A stretch of 64,000 nt of DNA from RBG-16-66-20 sp035308765 (GTDB taxonomy: Bacteria > Pseudomonadota > Gammaproteobacteria > Burkholderiales > SG8-39). Both the position numbers and the translations under genes were made by a program. Shown in pieces: positions 44,915-53,823 of this stretch. The DNA lies in the NCBI GenBank assembly GCA_035308765.1, contig DATGGA010000029.1, forward strand, positions 54,709 through 118,708, written 5' to 3'. Under the pieces are notes generated by a model that saw only the letters and a program-made list of their open reading frames with translations, searched no databases and was not told the DNA's origin. Positions within the stretch are counted from its first letter, which is position 1; each line of letters opens with the position of its first letter.

Positions 44915-45209
44915 AGACGATCGACACGCGCGCCAGGTAGTCGGCGTATTCCGCGATGCAGGCATCGAGGCCTGTGCGGTTGCCGCTCTTGGCGCCGTCT
45001 TCGATCTGCTTGCCGAGCTGGGAGACCTTCTCGAAGCCGTAGGAGTTGCCCACGCCTTTCATGCGGTGGCCGAGCTGGCGCAATTGCTCCATGTCGCCCG
45101 CGGCAACAGCGGCTCGAAGACTGTCGAGCTCCTTGGCGCGGTTCTTCATGAACGTCGGGACCAGGTCTTCGAGATCCCTGGCGACGGTAACGATGATGGG
45201 TTCGCTCAT
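44907..45209 (-). CDS. Histidine phosphotransfer (HPt) domain protein
   Basis: A 100-residue all-helical HPt protein with the phospho-acceptor His48 in RQLGHRMKGVGNSYGFEKVS. It has no other domain. It heads a three-gene unit with receiver-cyclase and receiver-kinase, both natural acceptors of phosphate from it. I chose ATG 45209 because residues upstream have no match. It lies 52 bases after the dnaE2 stop. Confidence 0.9.
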   Translation of the reverse strand: MSEPIIVTVARDLEDLVPTFMKNRAKELDSLRAAVAAGDMEQLRQLGHRMKGVGNSYGFEKVSQLGKQIEDGAKSGNRTGLDACIAEYADYLARVSIVYE

Positions 45210-45261
45210 CAAACGATTATAAGGTGTTGACGCAAAAGCCGCTTTCGAGCTTTTGTGAAAG

Positions 45262-48200
45262 TCAGTGAAAGTCGTGGGAAGCGATGTCCAGGGGCCCCAG
45301 CAAGCGGGACAGCAATGGAGTATGGTCGACAAACCGCCGCGCGATCAGGTGGGCTACGCGGCCATCGCTCTCGATCACGCCCTCCACGCCCAGCAGGCGC
45401 GCGCCCAGCAGTTCCTTGCGGTAGCGCGCGAACGGTCCGCTCCAGACAATCACATTCGTACAGCCGCTCTCGTCCTCGAGAGTGACGAACACCACCCCGG
45501 TCTTGGTGCCGGGCCGCTGCCGGCAGGTCACCAGCCCCGCCGTGCGCACCCAGCGGCCATGGGGCAGCAGCGAAAGTTTCGCCGCGCTGACCAGCCCGAT
45601 TTTTTCCAGGCGATTTCTCAACAGGGCAAGCGGGTGCCTGCCAAGGGTAAAACCCAGGCTGTCGTAATCCGCCGCGATGTCCTCCGCCTCGGTCGGCGGG
45701 ACGAAACCGGGAGCATGCTCGACGGCGTGGACGTTCATAGGAGGGCGGCTTTCGACGCCAGCAGCAACCCAGTGCGCGTCCTTCCGGTGTCCCGCCAGGG
45801 ATTGCAAAGCTCCGGCATCGGCAAGGCTTTTCAGGTCCTTGCGGTTCAAGCCGGCGCGCTGGGCGAGTTCCGCCATCGAGCCGCAGGGCCGGCTGGCAAC
45901 GATGCGCGTGCCCGCCGCGGCAGCCAGCCCGCCCACCATGCGCAGGCCCAGCCGCACGGCCGCTTCCTCCAGCGTACAGTCCCACTGGCTCAGCATCGCG
46001 TCCGCCGGCCGCACCTCCACGCCGTGGCGCCTCGCATCCTGGATCAGTTGCGAAGGCGCATAGAAACCCATCGGCTGGCTGTTGAGCAGCCCGGCGAGGA
46101 ATGCCGCCGGATGATGGCATTTGAGCCAGGCCGAAAAATACGCCAGCTGGGCGAAGCTTGCGGAGTGCGATTCCGGAAAGCCGTATTCGCCGAAACCCCG
46201 CATCTGCAGGTAGATCCGCTTAATGAAATCAGGAGGACAGCCGCTGCGTTCCATCCCCTGCTTGAGTTTTCCCTCGAACGGCTCCAACCCTCCCTTTCTC
46301 TGCCATGCCGCCATCGCACGGCGCAGCTCGTCCGCTTCGCCAGGCGTAAAACCGGCAGCGACAATAGCCAGCTGCATGACCTGTTCCTGAAAAATCGGTA
46401 TGCCGAGCGTGCGCTCAAGCACCGCTTTCACCGCAGGAGTCGGGTAATCCACCGGCTCTTTCTTGTCGCGCCTGTTCAGGTAGGGATGCACCATGCCGCC
46501 CTGGATCGGCCCGGGGCGCACGATCGCCACCTGGATCACCAGGTCGTAGAAATTTGCCGGCCTCAGGCGCGGCAGCATCGACATCTGCGCGCGCGATTCG
46601 ATCTGGAACACGCCGATAGTGTCCGCCTTCTGGATCATCTTATAGACGCGATCATCGCCCTCGGGGATGTCCTGCAGCTTTTCGAGACCGACGAACTTCA
46701 GCATGCGCCGCAGCGCCGTCAGCATGCCCAGCCCGAGCACGTCCACCTTCATCAGCCCCATCGCCTCGAGATCGTCCTTGTCCCACTGGATCACGCTGCG
46801 CTTTTGCATGGCCGCGTTCTCCACGGGCACCAGCTCGGCCAGCGGCCCGCGCGAAATCACGAAGCCGCCGACGTGCTGCGACAGGTGCCGCGGGAAACCG
46901 ATCAGCTGGCCGGCGAGCGCAAGAAGCTGCCGTGCCTGCCTGCTTGCCGGATCGAGACCGGCCTCGCGGACACGATCTTCCCAATCCGACCGGCCGTCCC
47001 ACCAAGCGAGGGACTTCGAGAAGCGGTTCATCTGCGCCGGGCTGAAGCCGAGCGCCTTGCCGATGTCCCGCAACGCGCTTCTCGACCGGTAGCTGATCAC
47101 GGTCGCCGCCAGCGCCGCGCGCGCGCGGCCGTACTTGCCGTAGATGTACTGGATCACCTCCTCGCGCCGCTCGTGCTCGAAATCCACGTCGATATCCGGC
47201 GGTTCGTTGCGCTCCCTGGACACGAAGCGCTCGAAGAGCGTATTCCCGTTCTCCGGATCTACCTCCGTGATACGGAGGCAATAGCAGACCGCCGAATTCG
47301 CTGCCGAGCCCCGCCCCTGACAAAGAATGTCCTCGGAACGGGCGAAATTCACGACGTCGTGCACGGTGAGAAAAAATGCTTCGTACTTCAGGTCTTTGAT
47401 CAATTCGAGTTCGCGCGTCACCATCGCCCGGATCTTGGCCGGCACGCCGCAGGGAAAGCGTTCATCCATCCCCTTGAAAGCGAGCTTCCTCAGGCGGGAG
47501 GCCGGCGTCTCGCTCTCCGGCACCAGCTCTTCGGGGTACTCGTAGCGCAATTCGCCGAGGAAAGATCGGCACATGCCGGCGATGCGGACGGTCTCCTGCA
47601 GCAGTTCCCGCGGGTACAGTTGCGCCAGCCGCGCGCGCAAGCGCAGGTGCCGTTCTCCGTTCGGATACAGCGCCTGCCCGCACTCGGCGACCGGCTTGCC
47701 CAGCCGGATCGCGGTGAGCGCGTCCTGCAGCCGCCGGCGCGAGCGCAGGTGCATGTGCACGTCGCCCGCGGCCGCCAGCGGCAAGCCCGTGCGGCCGGAA
47801 ATTTTTTCCAGCCGCCGCAGCTTCTGGAAATCGCCGGCGCCGTGATGCAGCTCCGCCGCCAGCCAGCTGCGGCCCGGGAACCTTTCCATGACCCAGAAGC
47901 AATCGGTCTCCGACTCCGACAGGCACAGCGCGAGCAGTCCCTTCAGGTCCGTTTCCAGGTCCCTGCGGGAAATCGCATAGCTTCCCTTTGCCGAGCGCAT
48001 GCGCCCGGCCGTGATCAAGGCGGAAAGCGCGCCGTAAGCCTCGCGGTCCGGCGCCAGCAGCACGAGCTTCGGGCCGTCGCCGAGGCGGAACTCGCTGCCG
48101 ACGATCAGCTTCAGCCCGGCTTCCTTCGCCGCGACATGGGCGCGAACGATGCCCGCGAGAGAGCATTCGTCGGTGATGGCGAGCGCCGAGTAGCCGAGCT

Positions 48201-48324
48201 GCGCCGCGCGCGCTACGAGTTCTCCGGGCTGCGAAGCGCCGCGCAGGAAACTGAAGCTGGAAAGGCAGTGCAGCTCCGCGTAGCCGGGCAGGCGCGCAGG
48301 CGGCGATTCAGGCGAAATACCCAT
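45262..48324 (-). CDS. dnaE2: Error-prone DNA polymerase DnaE2 (ImuC)
   Basis: A 1020-residue C-family polymerase. PHP domain at the N-terminus (YAELHCLSSFSFLRGASQPGELV, in part; ALAITDECSLAG), palm with the catalytic PPDIDVDFEHERREEVIQYI (in part), fingers with AAWQRKGG and GFGEYGFPESHSASFAQLAY, and a C-terminal OB domain (VTCRQRPGTKTGVVFVTLED). It does translesion synthesis in SOS mutagenesis with ImuA and ImuB. Start ATG 48324 overlaps imuB by 17 bases; a longer frame exists only inside imuB. Confidence 0.95.
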   Translation of the reverse strand: MGISPESPPARLPGYAELHCLSSFSFLRGASQPGELVARAAQLGYSALAITDECSLAGIVRAHVAAKEAGLKLIVGSEFRLGDGPKLVLLAPDREAYGALSALITAGRMRSAKGSYAISRRDLETDLKGLLALCLSESETDCFWVMERFPGRSWLAAELHHGAGDFQKLRRLEKISGRTGLPLAAAGDVHMHLRSRRRLQDALTAIRLGKPVAECGQALYPNGERHLRLRARLAQLYPRELLQETVRIAGMCRSFLGELRYEYPEELVPESETPASRLRKLAFKGMDERFPCGVPAKIRAMVTRELELIKDLKYEAFFLTVHDVVNFARSEDILCQGRGSAANSAVCYCLRITEVDPENGNTLFERFVSRERNEPPDIDVDFEHERREEVIQYIYGKYGRARAALAATVISYRSRSALRDIGKALGFSPAQMNRFSKSLAWWDGRSDWEDRVREAGLDPASRQARQLLALAGQLIGFPRHLSQHVGGFVISRGPLAELVPVENAAMQKRSVIQWDKDDLEAMGLMKVDVLGLGMLTALRRMLKFVGLEKLQDIPEGDDRVYKMIQKADTIGVFQIESRAQMSMLPRLRPANFYDLVIQVAIVRPGPIQGGMVHPYLNRRDKKEPVDYPTPAVKAVLERTLGIPIFQEQVMQLAIVAAGFTPGEADELRRAMAAWQRKGGLEPFEGKLKQGMERSGCPPDFIKRIYLQMRGFGEYGFPESHSASFAQLAYFSAWLKCHHPAAFLAGLLNSQPMGFYAPSQLIQDARRHGVEVRPADAMLSQWDCTLEEAAVRLGLRMVGGLAAAAGTRIVASRPCGSMAELAQRAGLNRKDLKSLADAGALQSLAGHRKDAHWVAAGVESRPPMNVHAVEHAPGFVPPTEAEDIAADYDSLGFTLGRHPLALLRNRLEKIGLVSAAKLSLLPHGRWVRTAGLVTCRQRPGTKTGVVFVTLEDESGCTNVIVWSGPFARYRKELLGARLLGVEGVIESDGRVAHLIARRFVDHTPLLSRLLGPLDIASHDFH

Positions 48325-49540
48325 GCAGGAACCAGCCGCCTCCCCGTTCCCGGTAGATCCAGCCGAGCGACGCCTTGCCGATCCGGGCGATGAAGTAGTC
48401 GCGCAGCGCTTCGGCCTCGTCCCACCAGCCCGATTCGATGCGTTCCGGCCCCGCGAGCAGCGCAAATTCGTTCTCTGCGAGCCGGCGCGGCCGCTCAAGC
48501 AGCCACAGGGGGCGCGGTCCCTGCGCCATTTTTCCTTTCGACGGGACGTCCGCCACAGGAGAAACCGCGGCCCAGGCTAGCTCGGGGCGGTGATCTTCAT
48601 GCGTGTCCAATCCGTGCACTGCGGCACTGCCCAGCCGTGCCTGCAGCCGCTCGACGAGGTGCAGCCATTCCTCGCCGCCCGCCCGGGCATTCCGGAAGAT
48701 CCGCCCGTTCTCTCCCGCGAGGGTCTCGGGCTTGCCGGCTACGAGGCAGATGGCCTCTATTGGCCCGGCCAGTCTGGCCTGCGACAGGCGTTCCCGCAGC
48801 AGCCGCGCGAAATGCTCCGCGTCCCGGCCAGGTGCGGCCAGCCCGACTTCCACTGGCGTCGCCGCCGCGTCGTCGTGCACCAGCTCGAGCGTGAACACCC
48901 GCACCCCCGCCTGCCTCGCGGCAAGAAAGCCCTCCATCTGGTCCAAAAGCCGCTTTGCGGCGAACAACGCCTGCCCCGCCTGGCGCACCGGCGCCGGCAT
49001 CTTGAGACGCGCCTTGAAGCGCGCCGGCGGCACGAAGAATTCACGCGCTTCGGGCGCCTGGCCATGGGCCTGGTCGAGTTGCCGGAGCAGGACGGCAGCG
49101 AAGCGCCGCGCAAGGTCGTCGCGCGGCAGCCGCATGAGACCGCCGATGGTGTTCACGCCGATACGGGCGAGAAGAGCGGACGCCTCCGGGACGAGCTCCA
49201 TGACCGCAACCGGTTGCGCTTCCAGCCTGCGTCCGTCGCCGCGCGCCCGCCAGAGCGCGGCGCGCGCCGTCGGCGCCTCTGCGATGCGCGCCTCGAAGCC
49301 GAGGCCGGTCAGTCCCGCGCGCAGCCGCGCGAGGAATTTCCAGCGTCCGCCGAAATAGCGCAGGCTGCCTTCGACTTCCATGAGCAGCGCCTGCGGCGGC
49401 TCGAGCGAGACGCGCGGCGTGAACTGGCAGGCCCAGGCGGCCACCGCCGCGAGCGCCTCCCGCTCTGGCTCAGGCGGCGCATGCCCGCGCGACAGCGCCT
49501 GGCGCCGGAGCTGCGGAAAATGGAGCGCGACCCAGAGCAT
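48308..49540 (-). CDS. imuB: Y-family polymerase-like protein ImuB
   Basis: A 410-residue Y-family-like protein. It begins MLWVALHFPQL, and the catalytic acidic residues of active Y-family enzymes are not evident (the palm reads LLMEVEGSLRYFGG). It ends with GGGWFLHGYFA, a characteristic ImuB C-terminus. ImuB acts as the adaptor linking DnaE2 and the sliding clamp. It is shorter than many ImuB proteins (about 480). It overlaps imuA by 71 bases. Confidence 0.9.
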   Translation of the reverse strand: MLWVALHFPQLRRQALSRGHAPPEPEREALAAVAAWACQFTPRVSLEPPQALLMEVEGSLRYFGGRWKFLARLRAGLTGLGFEARIAEAPTARAALWRARGDGRRLEAQPVAVMELVPEASALLARIGVNTIGGLMRLPRDDLARRFAAVLLRQLDQAHGQAPEAREFFVPPARFKARLKMPAPVRQAGQALFAAKRLLDQMEGFLAARQAGVRVFTLELVHDDAAATPVEVGLAAPGRDAEHFARLLRERLSQARLAGPIEAICLVAGKPETLAGENGRIFRNARAGGEEWLHLVERLQARLGSAAVHGLDTHEDHRPELAWAAVSPVADVPSKGKMAQGPRPLWLLERPRRLAENEFALLAGPERIESGWWDEAEALRDYFIARIGKASLGWIYRERGGGWFLHGYFA

Positions 49541-50180
49541 GTGCGGGTCTTTCAGTGAATGGCCTTTCGATGGGGAGAGGAAACGGCGCTTCGATCGGCG
49601 CGCCCCGCCGTTTGAGGATGCATACCTTCAGTTCGCTTTCCGGCCCGGGCTGGAGCGCGAGCCGTAGCACCGCGGGCGAGGATTCGCAGGCCGCCTCCGG
49701 CGGACGGAACGCCAGCACGAACCCCGGAGCGCCCTGGGCCGCCACGGCAAGCCGCCGCAATTCCGGATAGCTCGCCCGCGGCAGCCATAGAAGCAGCGCG
49801 TGGAAACTGCGCGCGCGCAGCGCCTGTTCCGCCGCCCACAGCGCATCGCGCCGCCCCGGCGCACGCACCACGGTCAGGCGCTCCAGGCGCACGCCCGCGG
49901 CGCGCAGCGCAGGCGCGTAAGGCAGGTACGGCGGCGCGAGCCAGGCGATGCGGTGTCCCGCGGCGGTCAGTGCCGCGAGCGCCGGCAGCACGACCTGCAG
50001 CTCGCCGATGCCCTCGGCCCGGCAAAGGATCTCGACCAGCCCTCCGGCCGGCCACCCGCCCCCGGGAAGCTCGGCATCGAGTCCGGCGTAGCCGGTGGGC
50101 GCAGCCGGCACCGCCGGCTCGGCGAGTGCGCCGCCGCGCCAGACGGCTTGCCGCTGGAGGATGTCTGCTAGGATGACCAT
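49470..50180 (-). CDS. imuA: Translesion synthesis protein ImuA
   Basis: A 236-residue RecA/SulA-like protein of the ImuA type. Family features are ADILQRQAVWRGG near the start, GYAGLDAELPGGGWPAGGLVEILC and LLLWLPRASYPELRRLAVAA. The Walker A region is degenerate. It is the first gene of the imuA-imuB-dnaE2 mutasome operon. I chose ATG 50180 because a longer frame would run through the LexA box. There is no clear ribosome site, and the mRNA may be nearly leaderless. Confidence 0.9.
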   Translation of the reverse strand: MVILADILQRQAVWRGGALAEPAVPAAPTGYAGLDAELPGGGWPAGGLVEILCRAEGIGELQVVLPALAALTAAGHRIAWLAPPYLPYAPALRAAGVRLERLTVVRAPGRRDALWAAEQALRARSFHALLLWLPRASYPELRRLAVAAQGAPGFVLAFRPPEAACESSPAVLRLALQPGPESELKVCILKRRGAPIEAPFPLPIERPFTERPAHALGRAPFSAAPAPGAVARACAA

Positions 50181-50185
50181 TGATA

Positions 50186-50201
50186 CTGTATTTTTATACA
50201 G
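50186..50201. promoter_or_regulatory. LexA box of the imuA-imuB-dnaE2 operon
   Basis: CTGTATTTTTATACAG is a near-perfect SOS box with full CTGTAT/ATACAG symmetry. It lies 5 bases before the imuA ATG and covers A/T-rich -10 candidates; a -35-like TTGCCA is at 50219-50214. It also overlaps the stop codon of the upstream TPR gene (TAA at 50196-50194). Confidence 0.9.
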
Positions 50202-51759
50202 TATCCGGCTGCTTGGCAAGCTCTATTTTGACGTCGCGGATCACGCTTTCCCAACCGGCGCCGGTGCGAGCCTGCCGGAACAACCGCGCCGTGGGGTACC
50301 AAGGGCTGTCCTCGCGCCCGGTCAGCCAGACCCAGTGCGGGGTATGAGGCAGCAGCAGCCAGAACGGCTTGCCGATCGCGCCCGCCCAATGCGCCCAGAC
50401 AGTGTCGACGGAGATGACCAAGTCCAGCGCCGCGACCATTTCGGCGGTGTCGTTGAAACTCCCGCCTCCGTGAATCAGCGGCAGTCCATCCGCCAGTCGC
50501 CGTTCTTCCCCGGTCAGTTCCTTCTGCAAGCTGAAGAAGCGGAAACCCGGCACCGACAGCAAGGGGGCGAAATCAGCGAAAGCGATGCTGCGCTCGGCAT
50601 CGCCGCCATAGTTCTTGCTTCCCCGCCAGCACACCCCGACGAGCCTGTCGCCACCCTTCGCCAGCCGCGCACGCCATGCGGCGGCGGCTTCCTCCCTGAC
50701 CGACAGGTACGGAACGGGGGCGGGAATCGTCTCGGGGATGGTGGCGAACGCGAGCGGAAGACTGAGCAGCGGACAGTGGAAATCCGTCTGCGGCAGCGGT
50801 GCGCCCCGCGCGATGACGCGGTTCACGCCATCAAGCGAAGCCATCAGCGGCGCGATCTCCGGAAACGTTTCGAGCGTCACATCGGCGCCCAGCGCGGCGA
50901 CCCGTGCGGCGTAGCGCACGAAATGGATCGCATCGCCCAGGCCCTGCTCCGCGTGCAGCAGGATGCTCCTGCCGCGCAGATCCTCGGTACCCAGCCAGAG
51001 CGGCTGGGCGAAGGCGCGCGGCGGCAGCTTCAGCTTGTCGTTGCGCCAGCGCCATTCATATTTTTCCCATCCCCGCGCATAGTCGCCCAGCAGGAGCCGG
51101 CAGATACCTTCGTTCCAGTGTGCTTCGGCGTACGCGGGATCGACGGCTTGCGCCGCTGCATAGTCGTCGAGCGCCTCCTTATACAGCCCCAGCTGGTAGC
51201 AGGCGGCGCCGCGATCGTTCAGCGCTTCGCGATACCCGGGCCGCAGCGCGAGAACGCGGCCGTAAGTGGCGAGCGCCGCTTCGTAACGGCCGAGCAGGTG
51301 CTGCACGTTGCCGAGATTCTTCATTGCCTCTGGCCAGTCAGGGCGGACGGCGAGGGCCTGCTCGTAGGACCTGAGCGCCTCCGCATGGCGGCCGAGGGCC
51401 TGCAGGGCGTTGCCGCGGTTGTTCAGCGCCTCGTCGTACGCGGGATCAAGGGCCAGGGCGGTCTCGAGGCTCGCCAGCGCCTCGGCCGGGCGATTCATCG
51501 CGACCAGTACGTAGCCGCGATTCGAATGCGCCATCGCCGAACGCGGATTGCCGGCCAGTGCCCTGCCGATCAGCAAATGCGCCGAATCGTAGCGCTGACG
51601 TTGGGCTTCCAGGACCCCGAGCATGTGGAGCGCATCAAAGTCCGCCGGCTCGGCCTCAAGTATCGCGCGGTAGATCTGTTCGGCGGCCGGAAGATCGCCC
51701 GCCTGGTGCGCGGCCAAGGCGCGCTTCATTGCCTCCTGCAAAACCGCCGGCCCGGGCAA
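50194..51759 (-). CDS. TPR protein with glycosyltransferase-like C-terminal domain
   Basis: A 521-residue protein. Residues 5-240 contain about six to seven tetratricopeptide repeats (for example YDEALNNRGNALQALGRHAEAL). Residues 255-515 resemble GT-B glycosyltransferase-like domains found after TPRs (LLHAEQGLGDAIHFVRYAARVAALGADV, in part; GVCWRGSKNYGGDAERSI; VISVDTVWAHWAGAIGKP). Activity is not proven by sequence. It follows the FHA gene by 4 bases, so it may be the last gene of the T6SS-like chain. Confidence 0.85.
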   Translation of the reverse strand: MPGPAVLQEAMKRALAAHQAGDLPAAEQIYRAILEAEPADFDALHMLGVLEAQRQRYDSAHLLIGRALAGNPRSAMAHSNRGYVLVAMNRPAEALASLETALALDPAYDEALNNRGNALQALGRHAEALRSYEQALAVRPDWPEAMKNLGNVQHLLGRYEAALATYGRVLALRPGYREALNDRGAACYQLGLYKEALDDYAAAQAVDPAYAEAHWNEGICRLLLGDYARGWEKYEWRWRNDKLKLPPRAFAQPLWLGTEDLRGRSILLHAEQGLGDAIHFVRYAARVAALGADVTLETFPEIAPLMASLDGVNRVIARGAPLPQTDFHCPLLSLPLAFATIPETIPAPVPYLSVREEAAAAWRARLAKGGDRLVGVCWRGSKNYGGDAERSIAFADFAPLLSVPGFRFFSLQKELTGEERRLADGLPLIHGGGSFNDTAEMVAALDLVISVDTVWAHWAGAIGKPFWLLLPHTPHWVWLTGREDSPWYPTARLFRQARTGAGWESVIRDVKIELAKQPDTV

Positions 51760-51763
51760 CTCT

Positions 51764-53092
51764 CTAGCGGCTGCCGCGCAGCCGCTTCACCTGTTCCATG
51801 TAGGTGCCCATGAATTCACGGCCGAAGACCTTGTTGAAATCGTCCTCGGCGTCGCGAGCCAGTTTTTGCTGGAAGGCGGCGAACTGCTCCCAGAGCTTGG
51901 CCTTGCGGTTCAGGCCCAGGCCGCCGGCGTTCTTTTCCAGCTCGGCCTCGAGCGTCTTCGGATCGAAGCGCTGGATCGAACCGAGCAGCGCCGCGCGCAT
52001 GCCGGCGAACAAGGCCACCTCGTGCGTGCGCAGGTCGTCGAAGGCATCGCCCATCGCCCGCACCGGATCGAGAAAACCGCCGGCGCGGTCCTTGGTATCG
52101 AACAGGAACGCCAGCGCCTCCTCCGGATCGGACATCAGCTTGAGCGGATTGTTGTCCTTGGACGCCACCATGGTGCGGTCTTCGGCGCGCAGTTCCTTTT
52201 TCGCCGTGGCGCGCGCAACCAGCAGCGCCATGGCCCCCTCCACTGCGGCGCGCATGATCTTGCCCGATTGCAGCAGGAAGGCTTCGATCTCGGCATCCGA
52301 AATTTCCTTATCCTGCAACCCGGCGCCTTCGAGGAATGCCTGGACCGCGGCGCGCATACCCCCGCCGCCGCCAGACTGGCCCGCGCCGGCCGGCCCCGCT
52401 CCCTGCCCCGGCGGCCTGCCGCCGACGTAAGTCGCTTCATCGAAGAGGTTCGACGGCGGCGCGCTGGAGGCTCCAACGTAGGTCGATTCCGCGAATACAT
52501 CGCCCTCGGCCGCAGCCGCGGGCGCGGGCGCTACAGCCGCCCCGGGTTCGTCGAATATTCCCGGCTCCACGGGCGGCAGCTTGCTGTGGTCCAGCGCGGG
52601 TTCCTCGGCCTCGGCCGGCGCAGCGGCGGCTTCCGGCGCCGCGGTTTCCACCGGCACGGTCTTTTCCGACACCGGTTTCGCCGCCTCTGCCTTCGGCATC
52701 TGCAGCATCGGGTTGTCGGGCCGCGTCGTCTCCTCGACATCAAGCACCGGAGCGGCCTTGTAATCCGTCTTCGGCGGCGCCAGCAATTCGAGCTCGTACT
52801 CGCCCAGCTCGAAGCGGTCCCCCGCGCTAAGCGCCATCTGGCTGCCCGGCGCATGCCTCTTGCCATTGACGAAAACCGGGTTCACTTTCGATATCACCGT
52901 CAGCTGGAAAGTGCCCTCGTACTTTTCCTCGAGCTCGACGTGCACGCGCGAAACGTGCTTCTTCGGATCCTCGAGCACCAGAGTGCATTCCTCGCCGCGG
53001 CCGATGGAGATCTTGTTCTGCGGCCAGGAGCGGCTCGCGATCATGTCGGAGCGCCCGCCGGCTTTTTTCGAGATTTTGATCGAGAGGGACAT
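51764..53092 (-). CDS. tagH: FHA-domain protein, TagH/ImpI type
   Basis: A 442-residue protein. FHA domain at residues 5-105 with the phosphothreonine-binding residues Arg32 (IGRGEEC), Ser48-Arg49-His51 and Asn76-Gly77. A Pro/Ala/Glu-rich linker (110-235) carries STYVG (Thr204) and ATYVG (Thr221). The C-terminal part (235-442) resembles the T6SS FHA C-terminal domain (FLEGAGLQDKEISDAEIEAF, SDPEEALAFLF, FNKVFGREFMGTYMEQV). In T6SS it senses kinase-phosphorylated partners. Start ATG 53092. Confidence 0.88.
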   Translation of the reverse strand: MSLSIKISKKAGGRSDMIASRSWPQNKISIGRGEECTLVLEDPKKHVSRVHVELEEKYEGTFQLTVISKVNPVFVNGKRHAPGSQMALSAGDRFELGEYELELLAPPKTDYKAAPVLDVEETTRPDNPMLQMPKAEAAKPVSEKTVPVETAAPEAAAAPAEAEEPALDHSKLPPVEPGIFDEPGAAVAPAPAAAAEGDVFAESTYVGASSAPPSNLFDEATYVGGRPPGQGAGPAGAGQSGGGGGMRAAVQAFLEGAGLQDKEISDAEIEAFLLQSGKIMRAAVEGAMALLVARATAKKELRAEDRTMVASKDNNPLKLMSDPEEALAFLFDTKDRAGGFLDPVRAMGDAFDDLRTHEVALFAGMRAALLGSIQRFDPKTLEAELEKNAGGLGLNRKAKLWEQFAAFQQKLARDAEDDFNKVFGREFMGTYMEQVKRLRGSR

Positions 53093-53100
53093 GGCGTCGC

Positions 53101-53823
53101 CTACGCGCTCCGGCGCTCGCCCGGGCGCGATATCCACTCGCCATTCAGCATGGCGCAGAACTGATCGACCGCCGGCAGCTTCTCGCACAGCATCAGGCTG
53201 CGGCCGAAAATTTCGGACTCCTCCGCCAGCCAGGCGGAATATGGTTCGGCGAGCGGCTTGGCCAGTCCGCGCAGGCCGGCTTCGCCCTGGAAGTCGCTGC
53301 CCAGCGGGATCCACAGCGCGCGCTGCCCGCGGCTGCGCGGCGGCACGGTCTCTTCCGTGGATTCCGGAATGGCGATCAGATCCTCCGGAAAGCTCCGGTT
53401 GCGAAGCTGCGCGTCGAAGGTCTCCATCTCGGCATCCGGCGAAAGCGCGGCGTAGGCCACGGGCTCGACTTCGCCGTACCAGTTATGGGCCCGCACCACG
53501 GTAGTCACCGGATCCATGCTCTGCGACGGCAACGCGCTTGCCACCGTGATCGGAAAATAGCGGCCGACCGAATCGACGCTGGGCACGATCAGGCCGGCCC
53601 AGCCGTGATCGCCGATGATGCCGGGCGCGAGCACGAAGCGCCAGGCTGGAGCCGAAAGAAACGCGTCGCGCCAGGCCGGACCCAGGCGCTCGCGGCTGCC
53701 CGCCAGCATCGCGTTCAGCCAGGCGTCCCATGGCTCGATGAAGGACGGCGGCAGCCGCCGCGTGACGAAGTCGCCGTTCGCGGGCAGTTTGCCGTACCAG
53801 CCGGTTTCGAAGGATCCGCTCAT
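53101..53823 (-). CDS. tagF: Type VI secretion-associated protein TagF
   Basis: A 240-residue protein with the TagF domain: WYGKLPANGDFVTRRLPPSFIEPWDAWL (in part), PAWRFVLAPGIIGDHGWAG and SVDSVGRYFPITVAS. In Pseudomonas and Agrobacterium, TagF or TagF-fused proteins repress T6SS after translation, in relation to FHA proteins. No phosphatase domain is fused here. It overlaps the shortened tssM by 4 bases and is 8 bases ahead of the FHA gene. Confidence 0.92.
   Translation of the reverse strand: MSGSFETGWYGKLPANGDFVTRRLPPSFIEPWDAWLNAMLAGSRERLGPAWRDAFLSAPAWRFVLAPGIIGDHGWAGLIVPSVDSVGRYFPITVASALPSQSMDPVTTVVRAHNWYGEVEPVAYAALSPDAEMETFDAQLRNRSFPEDLIAIPESTEETVPPRSRGQRALWIPLGSDFQGEAGLRGLAKPLAEPYSAWLAEESEIFGRSLMLCEKLPAVDQFCAMLNGEWISRPGERRSA

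Noticed and set aside
45265..48393. A 1042-codon frame opposite dnaE2
   Set aside because: Low-complexity shadow of dnaE2 with no recognisable motif.
53101..53823. Missing TssM C-terminus hidden by a frameshift
   Set aside because: The region after the tssM stop encodes a complete TagF in another frame; no TssM-like periplasmic sequence was found.
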